Shown here one piece after another: positions 1 to 12,684 of a stretch of DNA of 64,000 nucleotides. Under the pieces are notes generated by a model. The model saw only the letters and a program-made list of their open reading frames with translations. It searched no databases and was not told the DNA's origin. The stretch lies in contig NC_058339.1 of NCBI RefSeq assembly GCF_905475395.1, positions 46,695,172 to 46,759,171 of the forward strand. Direction: 5' to 3'. Position numbers and translations under genes: made by a program. Source of the stretch: Chrysoperla carnea. Taxonomy: Eukaryota > Arthropoda > Insecta > Neuroptera > Chrysopidae. Numbering within the stretch: position 1 is the stretch's first letter; each line of letters opens with the position of its first letter.

Positions 1-817
1 ACACATTTATCTTTAGGTCTCAACTTTGATATAAAACCATTTAAAGAATCACCCATGTTGCCTATTCTATTTGGATCACTCTAAACGCAAAAGAACAAAG
101 TCCAGAATTAAACACTAGCATACAAACAAATAAACAAAAGAAAGTTCAATCCTGTCTAAATAAACGAGGTGAATTTAGGGTAGGTATCATACATAAGATT
201 AGAATTCGTATTGGAAAAATATGGAGAAACAATGAATAGTAGAAAAATGTGAACAGGCGGGTGATAGATTCAGTTTAAAATTCTTAGTAGATTTATTATA
301 TTTTTTATTCACTTTCATTTGAAAGTGTAAAGAATACGAATTACCCCTAAAGGTTTATACAAATTGCAATTTTGCATATTATAATGTTTATAATTGTAAA
401 CATTATGATTAACAATAAATATTTATAACGCTATTATGCTATTATGTTTCTGCGCATTAAGCCAAAAATGAATATTTTATAAGCAATTTTAATTGAGGCA
501 CATACGAAATTAATTTTAAATGTACTCTGACCTTAATTTATTAATTAGTACCTGCATAATGTTGAAAAATAAAATGAATAAAAAAGAACGGAATTTAAAA
601 AAAATACATAAAATTAATTTAAAAAAATTGTGCGAATAATAATTTTGTATATTATTTATTTGTATTTTATGAATATTATATATTTTATTGTGTAATTTTA
701 TTGAAATATTATTAATAATAAACCAGCATACACCTGTGATTTGAAACATTTTTTGATAATTTTACCTGATTCCTTTTATTAGGTTTATTTGATAGATTTT
801 TTCTTTAAAAAAAAAAT

Positions 818-853
818 CGTAGCGCAGGAATCTAAGTGAATTCCCTCAGAGAT
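818..853 (+). repeat. Family D short dispersed repeat
   Basis: TCGTAGCGCAGGAATCTAAG followed by GAATTCCCTCA, matching the copies at 36013 and 50578. Confidence 0.55.
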
Positions 854-967
854 TGTAAAAATAACACATTTTTCTTATAATCGATTATTGAATTTTTAAT
901 TTTTGAAAAATTTTTATTTCGAAAACTAAGCGATATGTATTTATACGTCTATGTGTCTGTAAACTCT

Positions 968-1090
968 CTATACTTGATTATCAGTTATGTATGTGTCACA
1001 TGTTTGTATGTGTAATGTGATAAAGAAATCAACACTGACTATGCATGGTATTTCAACAATTAACTCAGTCAATTGTTTGTTTTCACTTGT
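968..1090 (+). repeat. Solitary 3' end of family A
   Basis: The twin of the 40528-40646 piece. It lacks the family 5' half and shows GTGTCACATG, GTGATAAAGAAATCAAC and the palindromic end. Confidence 0.85.
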
Positions 1091-1625
1091 TTTTATTTTT
1101 ATTTTGTCTCATCATAGGCGTGAATTACATTATATATACAATCAAGTTTTTTTGTAATGTGCGACTGATGTTATTAGTCGAGGGACTGAAAGACACAGAA
1201 ACAACATGGCGACGCCAATGAAAAATCACATGGGATGCAAGCTGTTAAAACAACACGTAAGAGAGATAAGGACAAAAGTATCTCTATCTTACTTCAAGTG
1301 ATATATGAGACTTCCCTATTAAATAAAGGGACCAACTAAAAAACACTATCTAACAATTAAATTAAGAACTAATAATTAATATTGTTTGATGTTTACTTGA
1401 CAGGAAGCACATTATAAAAAATTAAATTAAAATTAACAGACACTACACCCTTTAAAGTTATGTATTGCATGCTCACCATGTTTTTCGTTTCCAATCTTGC
1501 AAGTATTTTAATAGCTAACTTTTTAGTCCGTTATAAAAACATGGTACACAAAATTTTTTTTTATTTTTTTTATGGCCATGTGAATGCATTGTCATCTACT
1601 TCTGAGATATGGTCCAAATTTCATG

Positions 1626-1881
1626 TCTCTAGCAAAGAGCATAGGATAGAGGAGAAGCAGCCCATATGAGCTAATGTAAAATCGTAGTATACGAGTTTCA
1701 GCGCCTCTACCGAGTCAGGCTTTCAAACTTAATAGTTAATAGTCACCCCCGCAAAGTAGTTAAACTTAATAGCCATACCCGCAAAGGCCGACAAACTTAA
1801 TAGTTGATCGCCTCAGACTCCAGATGTCACTTATAATTATACTTCTGCTTCTTGTCTATCCTATAGTCTTTGGTCTCTAGC
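1626..1881. repeat. Inverted-repeat block with internal short tandem motif
   Basis: Left arm 1626-1660 and right arm 1845-1881 are imperfect complements (AGCATAGGATAGAGGAGAAG against the reverse of CTTCTTGTCTATCCTATAG). Between them AAACTTAATAG occurs at 1724, 1762 and 1793, and CCCGCAAAG at 1748 and 1778, giving a 31-38 bp tandem spacing. Likely a decayed DNA element. Confidence 0.55.
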
Positions 1882-2803
1882 TCACCGACAAGTTTAAAAT
1901 TAATTAATAAATTCCAACCTGACATACAAAAGCGTGTTAATAAAAACATATTAAAATTAGCCTAATTTGGCAAGTAGTTCTTAAATAACATTTTCTTGAC
2001 AAAAAGCACATTCAGAGTGATATATGACATTCAAGCTAAAATATGTCTATAAAAACAGCTTTTTGATTATAAATCAATAAATTTGATAAAAATGGCACTT
2101 TATTGACAATAAGTGTCTACCAAGAATAATATAATTCAAAATCATCAATAAGTATTCATTTACTACGTTAAATATACCCCCTTCAAGACCCACAATTACA
2201 AGGAACTTTAGGGTCCACATTTTATTGCGAGAGAATATATTTTAACAAAATGCATAATACAGCTCTTTAAAACTGCTCACCTTAATTTGAATAATAAGTA
2301 TTCGATTAAGAATATGAGATTTTTTGCCACCGTAACGTCAAGCTCTCAACTTTAGAGCCGGATAAAAAGTAGATAATAGAAAGAAAAATTTCAATGTATC
2401 GTAAATAATTGGTAAGAGGTTTTATAATAAAATTTAATTGTTTTATTGCTTATAACTAGTTTATTCAATATAATATTATTCATGTATTCTTTATCATTTA
2501 TATGTACATGTACAGTTTCAATAAAACCTGAATGATTTTTTTTTTTTTCAAAAATATATGATCTATTCAAATACCTTTATTAAATCATATTTAAAATCAA
2601 GGATATAAATTTTGACTAAAGAACCAGCACTTAAAAGTTAAATAAATAACATTTAACGAATATATAAACTAATTAAAATCGAATGCTAAAGTAATTTTTA
2701 CATAATAAGTAACAAAAAATTATCCATGTATCCGAAAAATATAATTTTACCAGGTTCTGTTTTTTTTTTTAAAAATTCATAATTATACACCATTAAATAA
2801 TAA

Positions 2804-5082
2804 TCAATAATCTAACGACCACTCATTTTCTTGAATAAATGCATCCACAACCTCCTTCATGGCAAAATTTGGTATTAATTGATCTTGAGTCAATTTTACT
2901 CTGGTAACAGGATCAAAATGACCAACTCTCTAATAAACAAATAAATAATTTAAAGTTTTGAGAAACATAAATATCGTACATTTTTATAGCCAATTTTTAA
3001 TAATACAAAATTAGGTAGCCCAAAATTTAGGTTTGACTCTGAAAATATTCTGATCCAGCTCCATTTTTTGTGGAAAAATTCATTTTGATATCTCAAATAT
3101 ATTAGTGTCCGCCAGCATATTATGTCATTGATAAACACAAGTCTAGAATTCTTTTGATGGTAAATTATCTATAGCTTAACAACTTTTCTTCTATGAAAAT
3201 TTTCATAAATGGAGTGTTGAATCAAATGAAGTCCGGAAAATTTTTAATAACGACAAGCTTTGAATTAATGAAATCGTTTTGTTGTTTTTTGTTATTCTAA
3301 TAAAATCAATGTTTTTTCTAGTAACGAATTTTCTTAAAGGTTTGCCTTTTAATGACTAATTTTACTATAGTGGGGCCAGAATAAAATTTGGTCTAAATAT
3401 TTATGGGCCATTTAAAATTATTAATTATTATATAAAAACTTATTTTAAAAATTACCTGTAAGTGTTCCTCAATATCTTTTCGTTCATAAGTGATTCCACT
3501 TGGTGTTATAACAGGATCTTGCAAAATTTCAAAACTAATTTTTCCACATAAGAAATCTGGAACATCTCTTTTCTAAAAAACAAATAAGTTATCAATTAAG
3601 GAGTATCATTCAAAAACACTTACGTTATTTGCAAATAAAATCCAAGTGTAAGACATGTCATGTTCGAAATCAAACTAAACGTATGTGACATACAAATAAA
3701 ATGTATCGGTTTTATACCATGTATATATGAATATATCAAGGTAAATTAAGTTAGTCCCAAGTTTGTAACGCTTAAAAATATTGATGCAATGAACAAAATT
3801 TTGGCATAGGTATTCATAAAATTCATTGTTGTCCATTTGAATGTCAGTCCGTTCGACGACAACACGATAACCCAAAAACGAAGAGATATCAAGCTGAAAT
3901 TTTTTATAGCGCACTCAGGACGTAAAAGTGAGGTTGAGTTCGTAAATGAGCAACATAGGTCAAGTGGGTCCTGAATACGTAGGATCTATCTTGAAAACCG
4001 TTAGAGATAGAACAAAAGTTTAAATGTAAAAAGTTTCTTATAAAAAAAAAAAAACTTTTGTTCTAAAACATTTTTTCCTAAACATCATTGTTGACCCGTG
4101 AGGGCATAAATTAAGTTGGAAACATTTTACAGTTGCAACACAATCGTGTAATATATACACGACTGTAGCTTTCTAAAAGTGAGTATTTTTATTTTTATTT
4201 TTAATCTAATATACAACGCGTCATATAAAATATAATATAATAAAAACATACCCTTCGCCGTTCATCAACTTTTGAAAAAATGGAATTCAGTTCATTTACA
4301 TATGTATCCTAAAATTATTTTGAGTATTAGTTAAAAATGCTAAATTTAATACAATCAGCTACACATCTTACACATTGCTCTTCAATCTGTTTTGCCTTCT
4401 CTTGATCATTTGGATCATCTGTATTTAAAACACTTAGCTGTCGTTCAGTCTCTTCACGGAGTAATTTATTTAGATATGATTGTAATTCAATTTCTTGAGC
4501 AATACGTTTTTCTTCTTGAATTGCAAACCGTTTCTTTCGAGCTGTCCTTAATTGTAAAGCGATATCGTCGCCAAAATTTTTTTTCTGTTCCTTTGCTAAA
4601 TCCATTGCTAGTATACAAAATATATTTTTTTTAAATGAAACTTGTCAACTTATATTGATTAATTATACCTCGATGTAAATGTTTTATAGCTTCATCGAGA
4701 CAGTCCTGTTCCAAGAGAGATTGTCCTAGAAAAAAATGAGCCTTTACAAGCGTGCCGTCCATATCGAGTGCACGGCGACAATCTGCACTTGCAGCATCCC
4801 ACCTTTGCAATTTCAACCAGCATAGTGCTCGATTTGTAAAATACACAGCAACATTTGGATTTTTTATCTGAAATTTAGGACAAAAATGAGGTTATGTTAA
4901 AAAAATATTTTTAATTTGTATTAAGATAATTGATTTTTCGTCAGGTTTAAAGGTTTACTTACAATGGCTTTACTGTAACACGAAACTGCATCATCATACT
5001 TCCTTAAACTAAACAATCGATTACCTTGTTCTTTTAATTCTTTATCAGTTAAATTTTGTGTGGAATACATATGCTTACTCAT
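2804..5082 (-). CDS. Stub1: CHIP, E3 ubiquitin ligase (TPR + U-box co-chaperone)
   Basis: CHIP binds the C-terminal EEVD tails of Hsp70 and Hsp90 through its TPR domain and ubiquitinates their clients through its U-box. Six exons on the minus strand: 5082-4963, 4867-4669, 4607-4372, 4308-4252, 3572-3456, 2929-2804, all with GT/AG borders and matching phases, giving 284 residues (human CHIP has 303). Residues about 12-110 are three TPR repeats; Lys17 in the KEQGN motif matches human Lys30, the peptide clamp residue. A charged helical coiled-coil middle follows. The U-box begins at [15 protein letters not shown] in exon 5 and continues through GHFDPVTR in exon 6, ending in ENEWSLDY like the human tail. 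The start Met at 5082 is the first in frame and suits the family. The 680 bp intron between exons 4 and 5 holds a family A repeat. Identity is near certain from sequence resemblance. Confidence 0.96.
3710..4107 (+). repeat. Family A repeat, 5' part, in Stub1 intron
   Basis: The copy runs from TTTATACCATG to the GTTGACCCGTGAGG segment. It shares the core AAGTTTGTAACGCTTAAAAA and the block ACGATAACCCAAAAACGAAG with the copies at 14.1, 21.6, 22.6 and 58.5-59.1 kb. The 3' palindromic end of the family is missing here. It is oriented opposite to Stub1. Confidence 0.85.
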
Positions 5083-5553
5083 TTTAGTACAAAATATATC
5101 TGATTAACTTCTTTAAACATTTAAAATACTTATTTATTACAGGACGTAATGCACATCAATAATTAAATAATCAGTAACCTTAAATAATTTCTAGAAATGC
5201 TTCTTTTACAAAAGAGTTGACAATTTTATTTTTTCTTGTTGTTTTCTCACAATCATAACTCCAAATAAGTCTACGATGATAATGAATGCTACACATAATA
5301 TTAAAACAACTTTTTAACATAAATTATCAAACAGATGAACTTAAAAAAGACATTTACCTGTTCTATTTTAAAATTGTTGACAGTTCTATTACTCATGTTA
5401 TAAAAATATGCTATTGCGCTCCTACAAGTTCCTACGTTTGTAACACTTTTTAAAAATTCTTGAATTCATGTTTTTTTAATAATAAATTTCAATTTTTAAT
5501 CGAAATGTAAATTTTTGATGTTGCAAATATTTCAATAATTAAAATAAATTAAT
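5083..5553. promoter_or_regulatory. Divergent gap between Stub1 and the F-box/WD gene
   Basis: About 470 bp separate the Stub1 start codon from the proposed first Met of the F-box/WD gene, which reads the other way. It presumably holds both promoters and 5' leaders. I see no diagnostic TATA or initiator motif that stands out from the AT-rich background, so this call rests only on gene layout. Confidence 0.45.
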
Positions 5554-8500
5554 ATGTGGGGTCGTAAAAGCTTTGAAAGCAATAAATGTTAGTAGGTATT
5601 TGCTATTCACAAGAATTTATACCATATTTTCAAGTATATGCCATAAAAAAGCCCTTTTCTTTCAAGAAATGGCCAATCAGTTAGCCTGTCAAACCAGATA
5701 AAATTATCTAAAATCAATCTTTTGCTAATTTGATAATTCCAATTAACGATTTTCAGGAAAACGCAACAGATAGATACTACTTGGAACGATATTAGGTTCT
5801 TTCTTTGTAGGCGGTATCATTTGAAAATTATTGTTAATATTATAAAGATTGAATTATATTGTTTTTAATATCAGATATTTATTTCATATAGCTCAATTAC
5901 TACGGGTTCACAACGCACAAAATGCAGAATTCGAAGATCATCTATCTCTTTTACTTATGTGGTTCATCAGAACTGCTTGGATGGAACGTGTTAAATTCGT
6001 GGAAGATTTACTGAACAAGACCAAAGGTTTAAATGTTATTGGTAACATTATTAATACTACACGTGGAAATGTGTATAAAGAATGTATTTATATTGCAACA
6101 CAGTTAGTTTTTACAATATATTGATTTTGTTAACCATTTGATACAATAGTGGTAGCTATTCCTATGCCTAGATGTAAACTGAACACTAGGTATACATGAA
6201 TGAATTTGGGAAACTTGAAAATAATCGAATTTATAGTTCATACGAAGATAACTGACTCCAAATATCTTTCAAACTTTGGGCAAATTGATACTCTTGATCA
6301 GCAACTTTAGAACTATTAGACCTTTTTCATGAAAAACAGAAATGGTTTTTGATAATTTTTTATGAAAATATAGGTCGAGTAGAGCCTGTAACTCAAAAAT
6401 TACGCATTTTTAACAATAAAAACACCATGAAAAAAATTGTTAAAAATCCACAATATTTGAAATATTTTAAAACGATTTTTTTTTTGTTCCATCGCACACG
6501 TGATCTGTGATGTCAATCCGACAAGCAATGACAATAAAACAGTGTCAACAGTATTAATATATCACTATTATCAACTTTAAATGACGTCAAACCAACCTTA
6601 GTGTAACATCGTGTGTTTCCGGATCGTTTTCGCCAATTTGAATTTTAATGATTTTCATTGTCTGTTTTCTCGGTCATATGGCTTCAAACAAATCGAGGAA
6701 AAAATTAGCCCATTTATCAAAACATTTACTTTCATTTAAAAAAAAAAATGTGAAAAAGGTCTTTTGTATCAAATTTTTTAAATTTCGCTGAAAGTAATTC
6801 CACATAAGGATTCCGCATAGTTCTTTATACTTTGAAATTTTAACATTTTAATTTTTAGGTGTGAAACTGACAATTTATTTGACAAAATTATATTTGATGA
6901 TAATAGAACGATATCTAGTGCTACATTTTATGAAATAAGAGAAAAAGACTTGACATGGTTTGGTAATTTATCAGAATCAAGGCAATTCGAAGTTTTAATG
7001 GGTACGTATTTCAGTACCTTCTATGCTGTCATATAAATATTTGGATGACATCGGAAACTTCGGGAACAGACGGTCTGATTTTCGATTAAACTTTCACTGG
7101 CTCAGAATTTTCCTAGTATTCGATTAGACCACTATTGGTTTTACCTTTTAAATTATACGTAGTACTTATTAATAAAATAACACCGACAACACCGTTATGG
7201 CAGCTATAGAAAGATAATGTAAGAATCTTTCAACAACCCTGTACAATCAATTAAGCTGTAGTCAATTTTTAAAGATATAGCTGTCTGAGAAGGGTACTTG
7301 TAAGCCTTGGATACCAGCTGAACAACCCGAAATAAGAAATGCGTAATTTCGCCATATAAAAAAAAAAATTGAGCATATTTTTTACTGTCAAGTGGATTTC
7401 CTCACTTACGGTAGCATCTTAGTTAAAAGTTAAAACCGATTGTGAGCAGTCAATTTATATGACTTAAATGTACAGGTACTCAAATTTAGACTCTTTAAAC
7501 ACAGCTTGAGTTGATCACCTCTAAATTACGAATACGCTGTTTTTGGGGGGAGATCAGGCAACCAGCTAACCACCGTGCAAATGGGGAACCTGCGTGTCCG
7601 TACTTACATCTACGTAGCTATTAATATGCCATTTAACATAAACAATTTTCAATGTAGCTTTATTCAAAGTTGGTGGTGGAGCATTAATGCGGGTTGTTTT
7701 TTTCTATGCTGTCACTCTAAGGATCAAACGTCAAAGTAATGAATATCATGGAACATCTTCAGGAAATCTGCTACAATTAGTGAAATATACAAAGGATAGT
7801 AATATAATCCCAAAAACATCTCAAAGTAAATTTTATATAGGGCCTGTGACCTCAGTATCAATCAAAACTAATCGTGAAGCATGGGAAAGAGGATTAAAAA
7901 ATATTAAAAAATCCATGAAAAAGTCTACACCTGTAAGACATCCATATCAAAGTGGTCTTATTCAGTTGATAACTTCTGATAGTCTTGAAACATTACGTGA
8001 TTTCAACGTTATCGAAAGGAATAGTGTAATTGTAACAAGCAAGAAGTCAAGGTCCCGCCTTTTACATAAGAGGAGTGAATTAGAATTTGTTGCAAAAAAT
8101 TCATTGGATTATGTAAATTTAAATGATTAATTAATTCAAAATAATATAATGATTAAAATATATGAATTCTAATCATAAGTGTTTAAAATTTTTCAGATTC
8201 AGTTACTACCTATTTGGATAAATCGCCGAATCATAAGTTTGTTAGATCCTAAAACCATGAAAATTGCTAAGAAAGTCAATAAATATTGGAACAGGCTTGT
8301 GAAGGCCGTAGAAGCAGAAATGCAACTTAATATACAAATAGAAAAAGCATTGATAAAACAAGTAAGTCGTTAATTCCATAATTTAATTTACATAAAGACA
8401 TTTATGATTTGGTTCCAGAGCTTCCGTATAATTATTTTAGAACATGCTCTAGAAAGTATGAAGCAAGAAAATATTCTAATCTGAAATTGCTTATTATATC

Positions 8501-11500
8501 AAGGATTTTGTGCATTTACATACCTATATAAAAAAAAATTTCTGTAATTTGATGCAAGAAAAAATTCTCTATTATCTGTTTTTTTTTAGCCCCAAGAGTT
8601 TGGGCTGTTCGTTGATTTACCAGTCAGTTATAATTTTATATATACAGATATATACATAGTTAGAATTTCAGCCACAAATTATAGTTTTTAATTTAAAAAT
8701 GAATTATAATATGCGATTTCAGCTAATTTCCGCTTGGGTCGCATCAAATCGCAGTAAAACTTTAAAAAAAGTATTTAAAATGCAATTGTCTTCATTTTCA
8801 GAAAAAAAAATTAGTTAATAAAAGAAATGATAATATTCGATTTTCAAACATTATTTTAGAAAAACCAAAACGTAACATATCATCAGATAAAATTATAAAA
8901 TGGCAAAAACTTCATGATTTTGAAAATAAAACACTTTCTTTTGGAAAATATATAATCGCCAAGTAAAATAATATTTCTTAAAATATATTTTACAATTTGA
9001 TAGTGTATTTTTTAAAACATCAAACATACAAAAATTTTATTTTAGAATAAACCAATATCCAGCGAGTTTCAGAATATCTGTTGATAAGAGTTTATTCATT
9101 ACGAATTCAATGAAATCAACAACAATTAAAATTTATTCATTGTTAACTGGAAAAAAGACGCATAATGCTTTAAGTGTAGTGCTTGTTCAAAAACAAATTA
9201 CAACAATGCTGTTGCGTGAAAATATAAGCCGAATATTTTTGGGTTTTGAAAATGGTTGGTTGAATGCTTATCACTTATGGGACAAAGAGTCAGATTCTCG
9301 ATATCCTGGACATCTATCGGCCATTATATGTATATCGGCTATAAGCGAATCTGTGATTTCTTGTAGTAATGAATATGTTTTAATTCATGATATAAAATCA
9401 AGTTTTCTATTATCAAAAGTAACTTGTGTAAATGCCACTCCATTAATTGTGAAAAATATCCCTAATTTACAATACTACTATGTTGGATATAGTAATGGAC
9501 AATTGAGTAAATATTTGTACCACAAAACTGTACCGCTAACAGTAAGTGAAGTTTTAATAACAACTTGTATATTCAAATTAATACAAATGATGCATACATT
9601 TAAATAAATGAAAACTTAGAGGTCGTCCGTATGAAAATAGGCACAGGCCAGACGTTAAAATTAGAGTGCAGTGATATACAGTCATGGCCGAACACTGGCG
9701 AACCGAATAATCAAATTAGGTAAAATATGCAATCTTTAGGATTCGTATTACCCGCCTTTTATTTCCTCACAATTCAATTATTTTGGCATTTACATTTGAA
9801 AATTCTGTTTTGTTTTCAGGGATTCAATACGTTACGAGTTTAACTTAAAATATTCAGCTAGTAATATTTTATCAATCTTTTATTGGGAGGGATATTCTGT
9901 GAAACTTTAAAATACTGAAACGTATTTCATACAAAGGCAGGGAAATTTACCCTAAATATCTTAAAAATTATTAATTTAAAAAGAACCCCTTTGAAACTTT
10001 TGATCAATATGCTATAGAATTATCTTTTACCCAATTTGACCGAAAATCATTTCCCAAAATAAATTCTACTCGTCTCTTCAATAGTATAAACAGAGTACTT
10101 ACTAAAACAATTTTTTACAGAAATTAATCGCTCTTGAGAAAGACACCAATTTTCTAATAAAAAATTAAAAAGTATGTGCTGTATTATTAATGTGTGTATT
10201 TTTCAGTCGATTGTCGCTCATTCTGGAATTATTACTGGTTTAGAAATTGATGATGTTGCATTAGTAACATCTGGACTAGATCATTGCATAAGAATTTGGG
10301 ATAGTATGTTAATGGATGGTGACTGTTACTTTTGTCTAGAACATGATTCTTCTGTAACATCAATATCTATATGTCAAAAACATATAGTTTCTTCAACAAA
10401 TAAAGGATATATCTATATATGGAATATGATATCGGGAATCAAATTGCGTACTTTGGAACCCTTCACTTCTGTGTTTAGTCAGAATATACGCGTATTTGCT
10501 TATAATTTCTCTAAACAATCGCATAATTTATTTATGGTAATTATTATTCATTTAATCCTTATTTTAATACAAAGGAAGAACTACAACCGTTTAGTTGATT
10601 TGTCTACCCATATTTTCAAAAACTCGCTTGGATCAAAAACTGATTACGCCCATGTACGTTTTGTTTGCAAGCATACTAAGTACATAGTAATTTTTACAAA
10701 AACGTTTTTCTTGAAAAAAAATACGACCGCAATAGTTACAAACAGGGGTTAGATGAGCAGACAATCTTTTAAATAATTATAAATCTTCTACAGGAACGTA
10801 GGTGAGGTTACATTTCAGTCGTCATTGAATGAATAAGACACTAAAATCTTCACCGGCCTCCAAAAAATAAACAGGGATTCAATTTCAAAGCTCCATTTGC
10901 ATGTCCTCACAGTACTGCTAATCTTTTCCAAATAAGTTGCTAGAAATGAGATAAAGCTAGTGGGTCTCTATGACGCCGGCCGGATATACTGGAATGTTTT
11001 GTTAGTTCCGATTCTATCTTATTCGCATTGATTTCTATCCAAATGTGAGCCAAAAATTTTTTTCAATTTTCCAAATCTAATTAATTTATTTGATTTCTTA
11101 TAATTTAAGTTAAACTTATTCGGTTTGATAACTTGATTGTGAATTTGGAGGAAATAAAATGATAATATTTTTAAATCTAAAAACTAAATTTAAGAAATTA
11201 ATTAATATCATTTCATTTTAAACTTTAAAGATTTTAACTACAACTGATTTGGAAATAAGAATCATACAGTTTTTACAATATGAAACCAAAATGAGCATTG
11301 AACATGACAGAGAAAATAAAATAAAGCAGTTAGGAGCAACAATGAGAAGTACCTTGATTTTATTTCATTTATTATTTGGATGAGGTTATTCATACGGACA
11401 CTATCATGTGTTCAACGCGAATTTTACGTTAATATAATTGGGAGTAGATGATTAGCGTGAACAAAATAATATCTAAATTTTAACCAAACAATAAAGTTAA

Positions 11501-12508
11501 CAATAAAGCCAAAAAACCGACAGACCCGTGCTAGCTCGACTCCATTAGAAGTATGTCCAACCCGTAGATCAGTGAATGAACGCAATTACAGAGAAAACTA
11601 ATTTTTCCTCAAAAAAACTTACGATAGTATTTTGCTCTCGCTAGTTATCTACTCTAAATTATCTTAACGTGAGACTCTAAACACTAAACACACGATAGTG
11701 CCTTCATATCATTTTCGTAATTATTTTCAATTTGATAATAGTATGCGAATAGTAATGCAAATTTTATAGGTACAAATATACACTCCCGATTTATATCTGA
11801 AGGAGTAACAACCAACTTAAGATTAGATCGCAAGGTTCAAAGATTAGCTTTGATGAAAATGAGAGGATGTGCAGATTCTACTTTACGTGGAAATGAAAAT
11901 AAAGAATTTATAACCAAATCCGTTCCAATTATTTTGGAAGAAGGAATTCGTAAACAGGTAGGTATATTATCTGGTTTGACTTTACTCTTTATAAATTGGT
12001 AGTAAATTTGTATTTTCTGGTTTTTTTAACAATACGACGGCACTAGACGCCTTCTTTGTCTGTTTGATTAACAGTATAAGGACCTGATCTATAAAGATAT
12101 ACAGACCGCTAATGGCTTTAATTGCGAATAAGTCATTGCAGCAATATTGTGGAACGGGGCCAATCTGAGACTATGCTACACATGATTGTGTATGAATATT
12201 GTTGCAATTATCCTGTTTGTTCAATCAATCAGAAAAAAAATTTTTTGGTGCTTCTAAGACAAAATTAAGCAGCATAAAATATTTTATTCATCCAGAGTGC
12301 TAGTAATTTGTCGGGAGGTGAAGTTTCTACAAGTAGAGGTCCACCATACATTTTTCCAAGATCTTTATTATTCAATTCCAATCCGAGGAAATTACCTTGT
12401 GAGTTAAATAAAAAAATTGTAAAACAATCAGCTGATAAAAGGATTGAAAAACGATTTGAGAAAAAAACTATGGTTCAAATTACCCATCCATATAGTATAA
12501 ATGTGTGA
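5554..12508 (+). CDS. F-box/WD-repeat protein, FBXW10-like
   Basis: Probable substrate adaptor of an SCF ubiquitin ligase. Proposed exons: 5554-5587 (tentative, ATG TGG start), 5892-6102, 6859-7001, 7658-8112, 8197-8361, 8802-8962, 9046-9541, 10207-10536, 11770-11957, 12296-12508. Phases agree from the first exon through 10536, giving 665 residues. The N-terminal ~280 residues resemble the long leader of FBXW10. The F-box starts at exon 5 (IQLLPIWINRRIISLL, then VNKYWNRL). Degenerate WD blades lie in exons 7 and 8, best seen as SGLDHCIRIWDS and STNKGYIYIWNM. The last two exons give a basic tail ending THPYSINV. At the 10536/11770 junction the phase does not carry: canonical splicing enters a short frame ending at a stop, while the long open frame of exon 9 needs one more base. 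A missed small exon, alternative ending or sequence error would explain it. The first exon is a guess. Confidence 0.72.
6103..6858. other. Intron 2 of the F-box/WD gene
   Basis: No coding or RNA feature recognised. It contains poly(T)/poly(A) runs near 6476-6488 and 6739-6749, and no copy of the named repeat families. Confidence 0.5.
9542..10206. other. Intron 7 of the F-box/WD gene
   Basis: Nothing coding is seen. An 11-base string GTCCGTATGAA at 9626 recurs inverted near 11390 in the next long intron, which is too little to call an element. Confidence 0.45.
10537..11769. other. Intron 8 of the F-box/WD gene, possible hidden exon
   Basis: This 1.2 kb interval is flanked by a good donor (ATG then GTAATT at 10537) and acceptor (TTTTATAG before 11770), but the joined reading phase is off by one. 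The preceding frame stays open to 10752 without looking like protein. A short missed exon here is one explanation; I could not pick one out. Confidence 0.4.
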
Positions 12509-12637
12509 TGTAGTCGCCATTTTTAAGATAATTAATCAAAGGATAATTGTCAATTCATCCCTTTTGGGCCCAGTAAATTATTTATTCACATATTTACTAT
12601 ATATTCAATATAACGAATTGTATTAAAAACTTTTATA

Positions 12638-12643
12638 AATAAA
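12638..12643 (+). terminator. Poly(A) signal of the F-box/WD gene
   Basis: A canonical AATAAA hexamer lies 130 bp after the stop at 12508. It is only 42 bp before the NUDT1 start codon, so cleavage of the first transcript should occur at or inside the NUDT1 5' leader. Confidence 0.6.
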
Positions 12644-12684
12644 GGATCTTTTTAACCTCAATATTTATTTAATTTATTTATAAA

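Larger units (their letters stand above)
1..2803. other. Intergenic, AT-rich, repeats only
   Basis: No gene is recognisable on either strand; the longest open frames are short, low-complexity and start in AT-rich sequence. The stretch holds a family D copy near 818-853, a solitary family A end at 968-1090 and an inverted-repeat block at 1626-1881. The part next to 2803 is the 3' flank of Stub1; a possible poly(A) signal for that gene lies on the minus strand near 2576-2581. Confidence 0.6.

Noticed and set aside
1460-1669. 69-codon open frame
   Set aside because: Hydrophobic, low-complexity, no splice context and no resemblance to any family; it also runs into an inverted-repeat block.
9626-11400. 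Possible inverted ends GTCCGTATGAA around exon 8 of the F-box gene
   Set aside because: Only about 11 bases match and a real exon lies between them.
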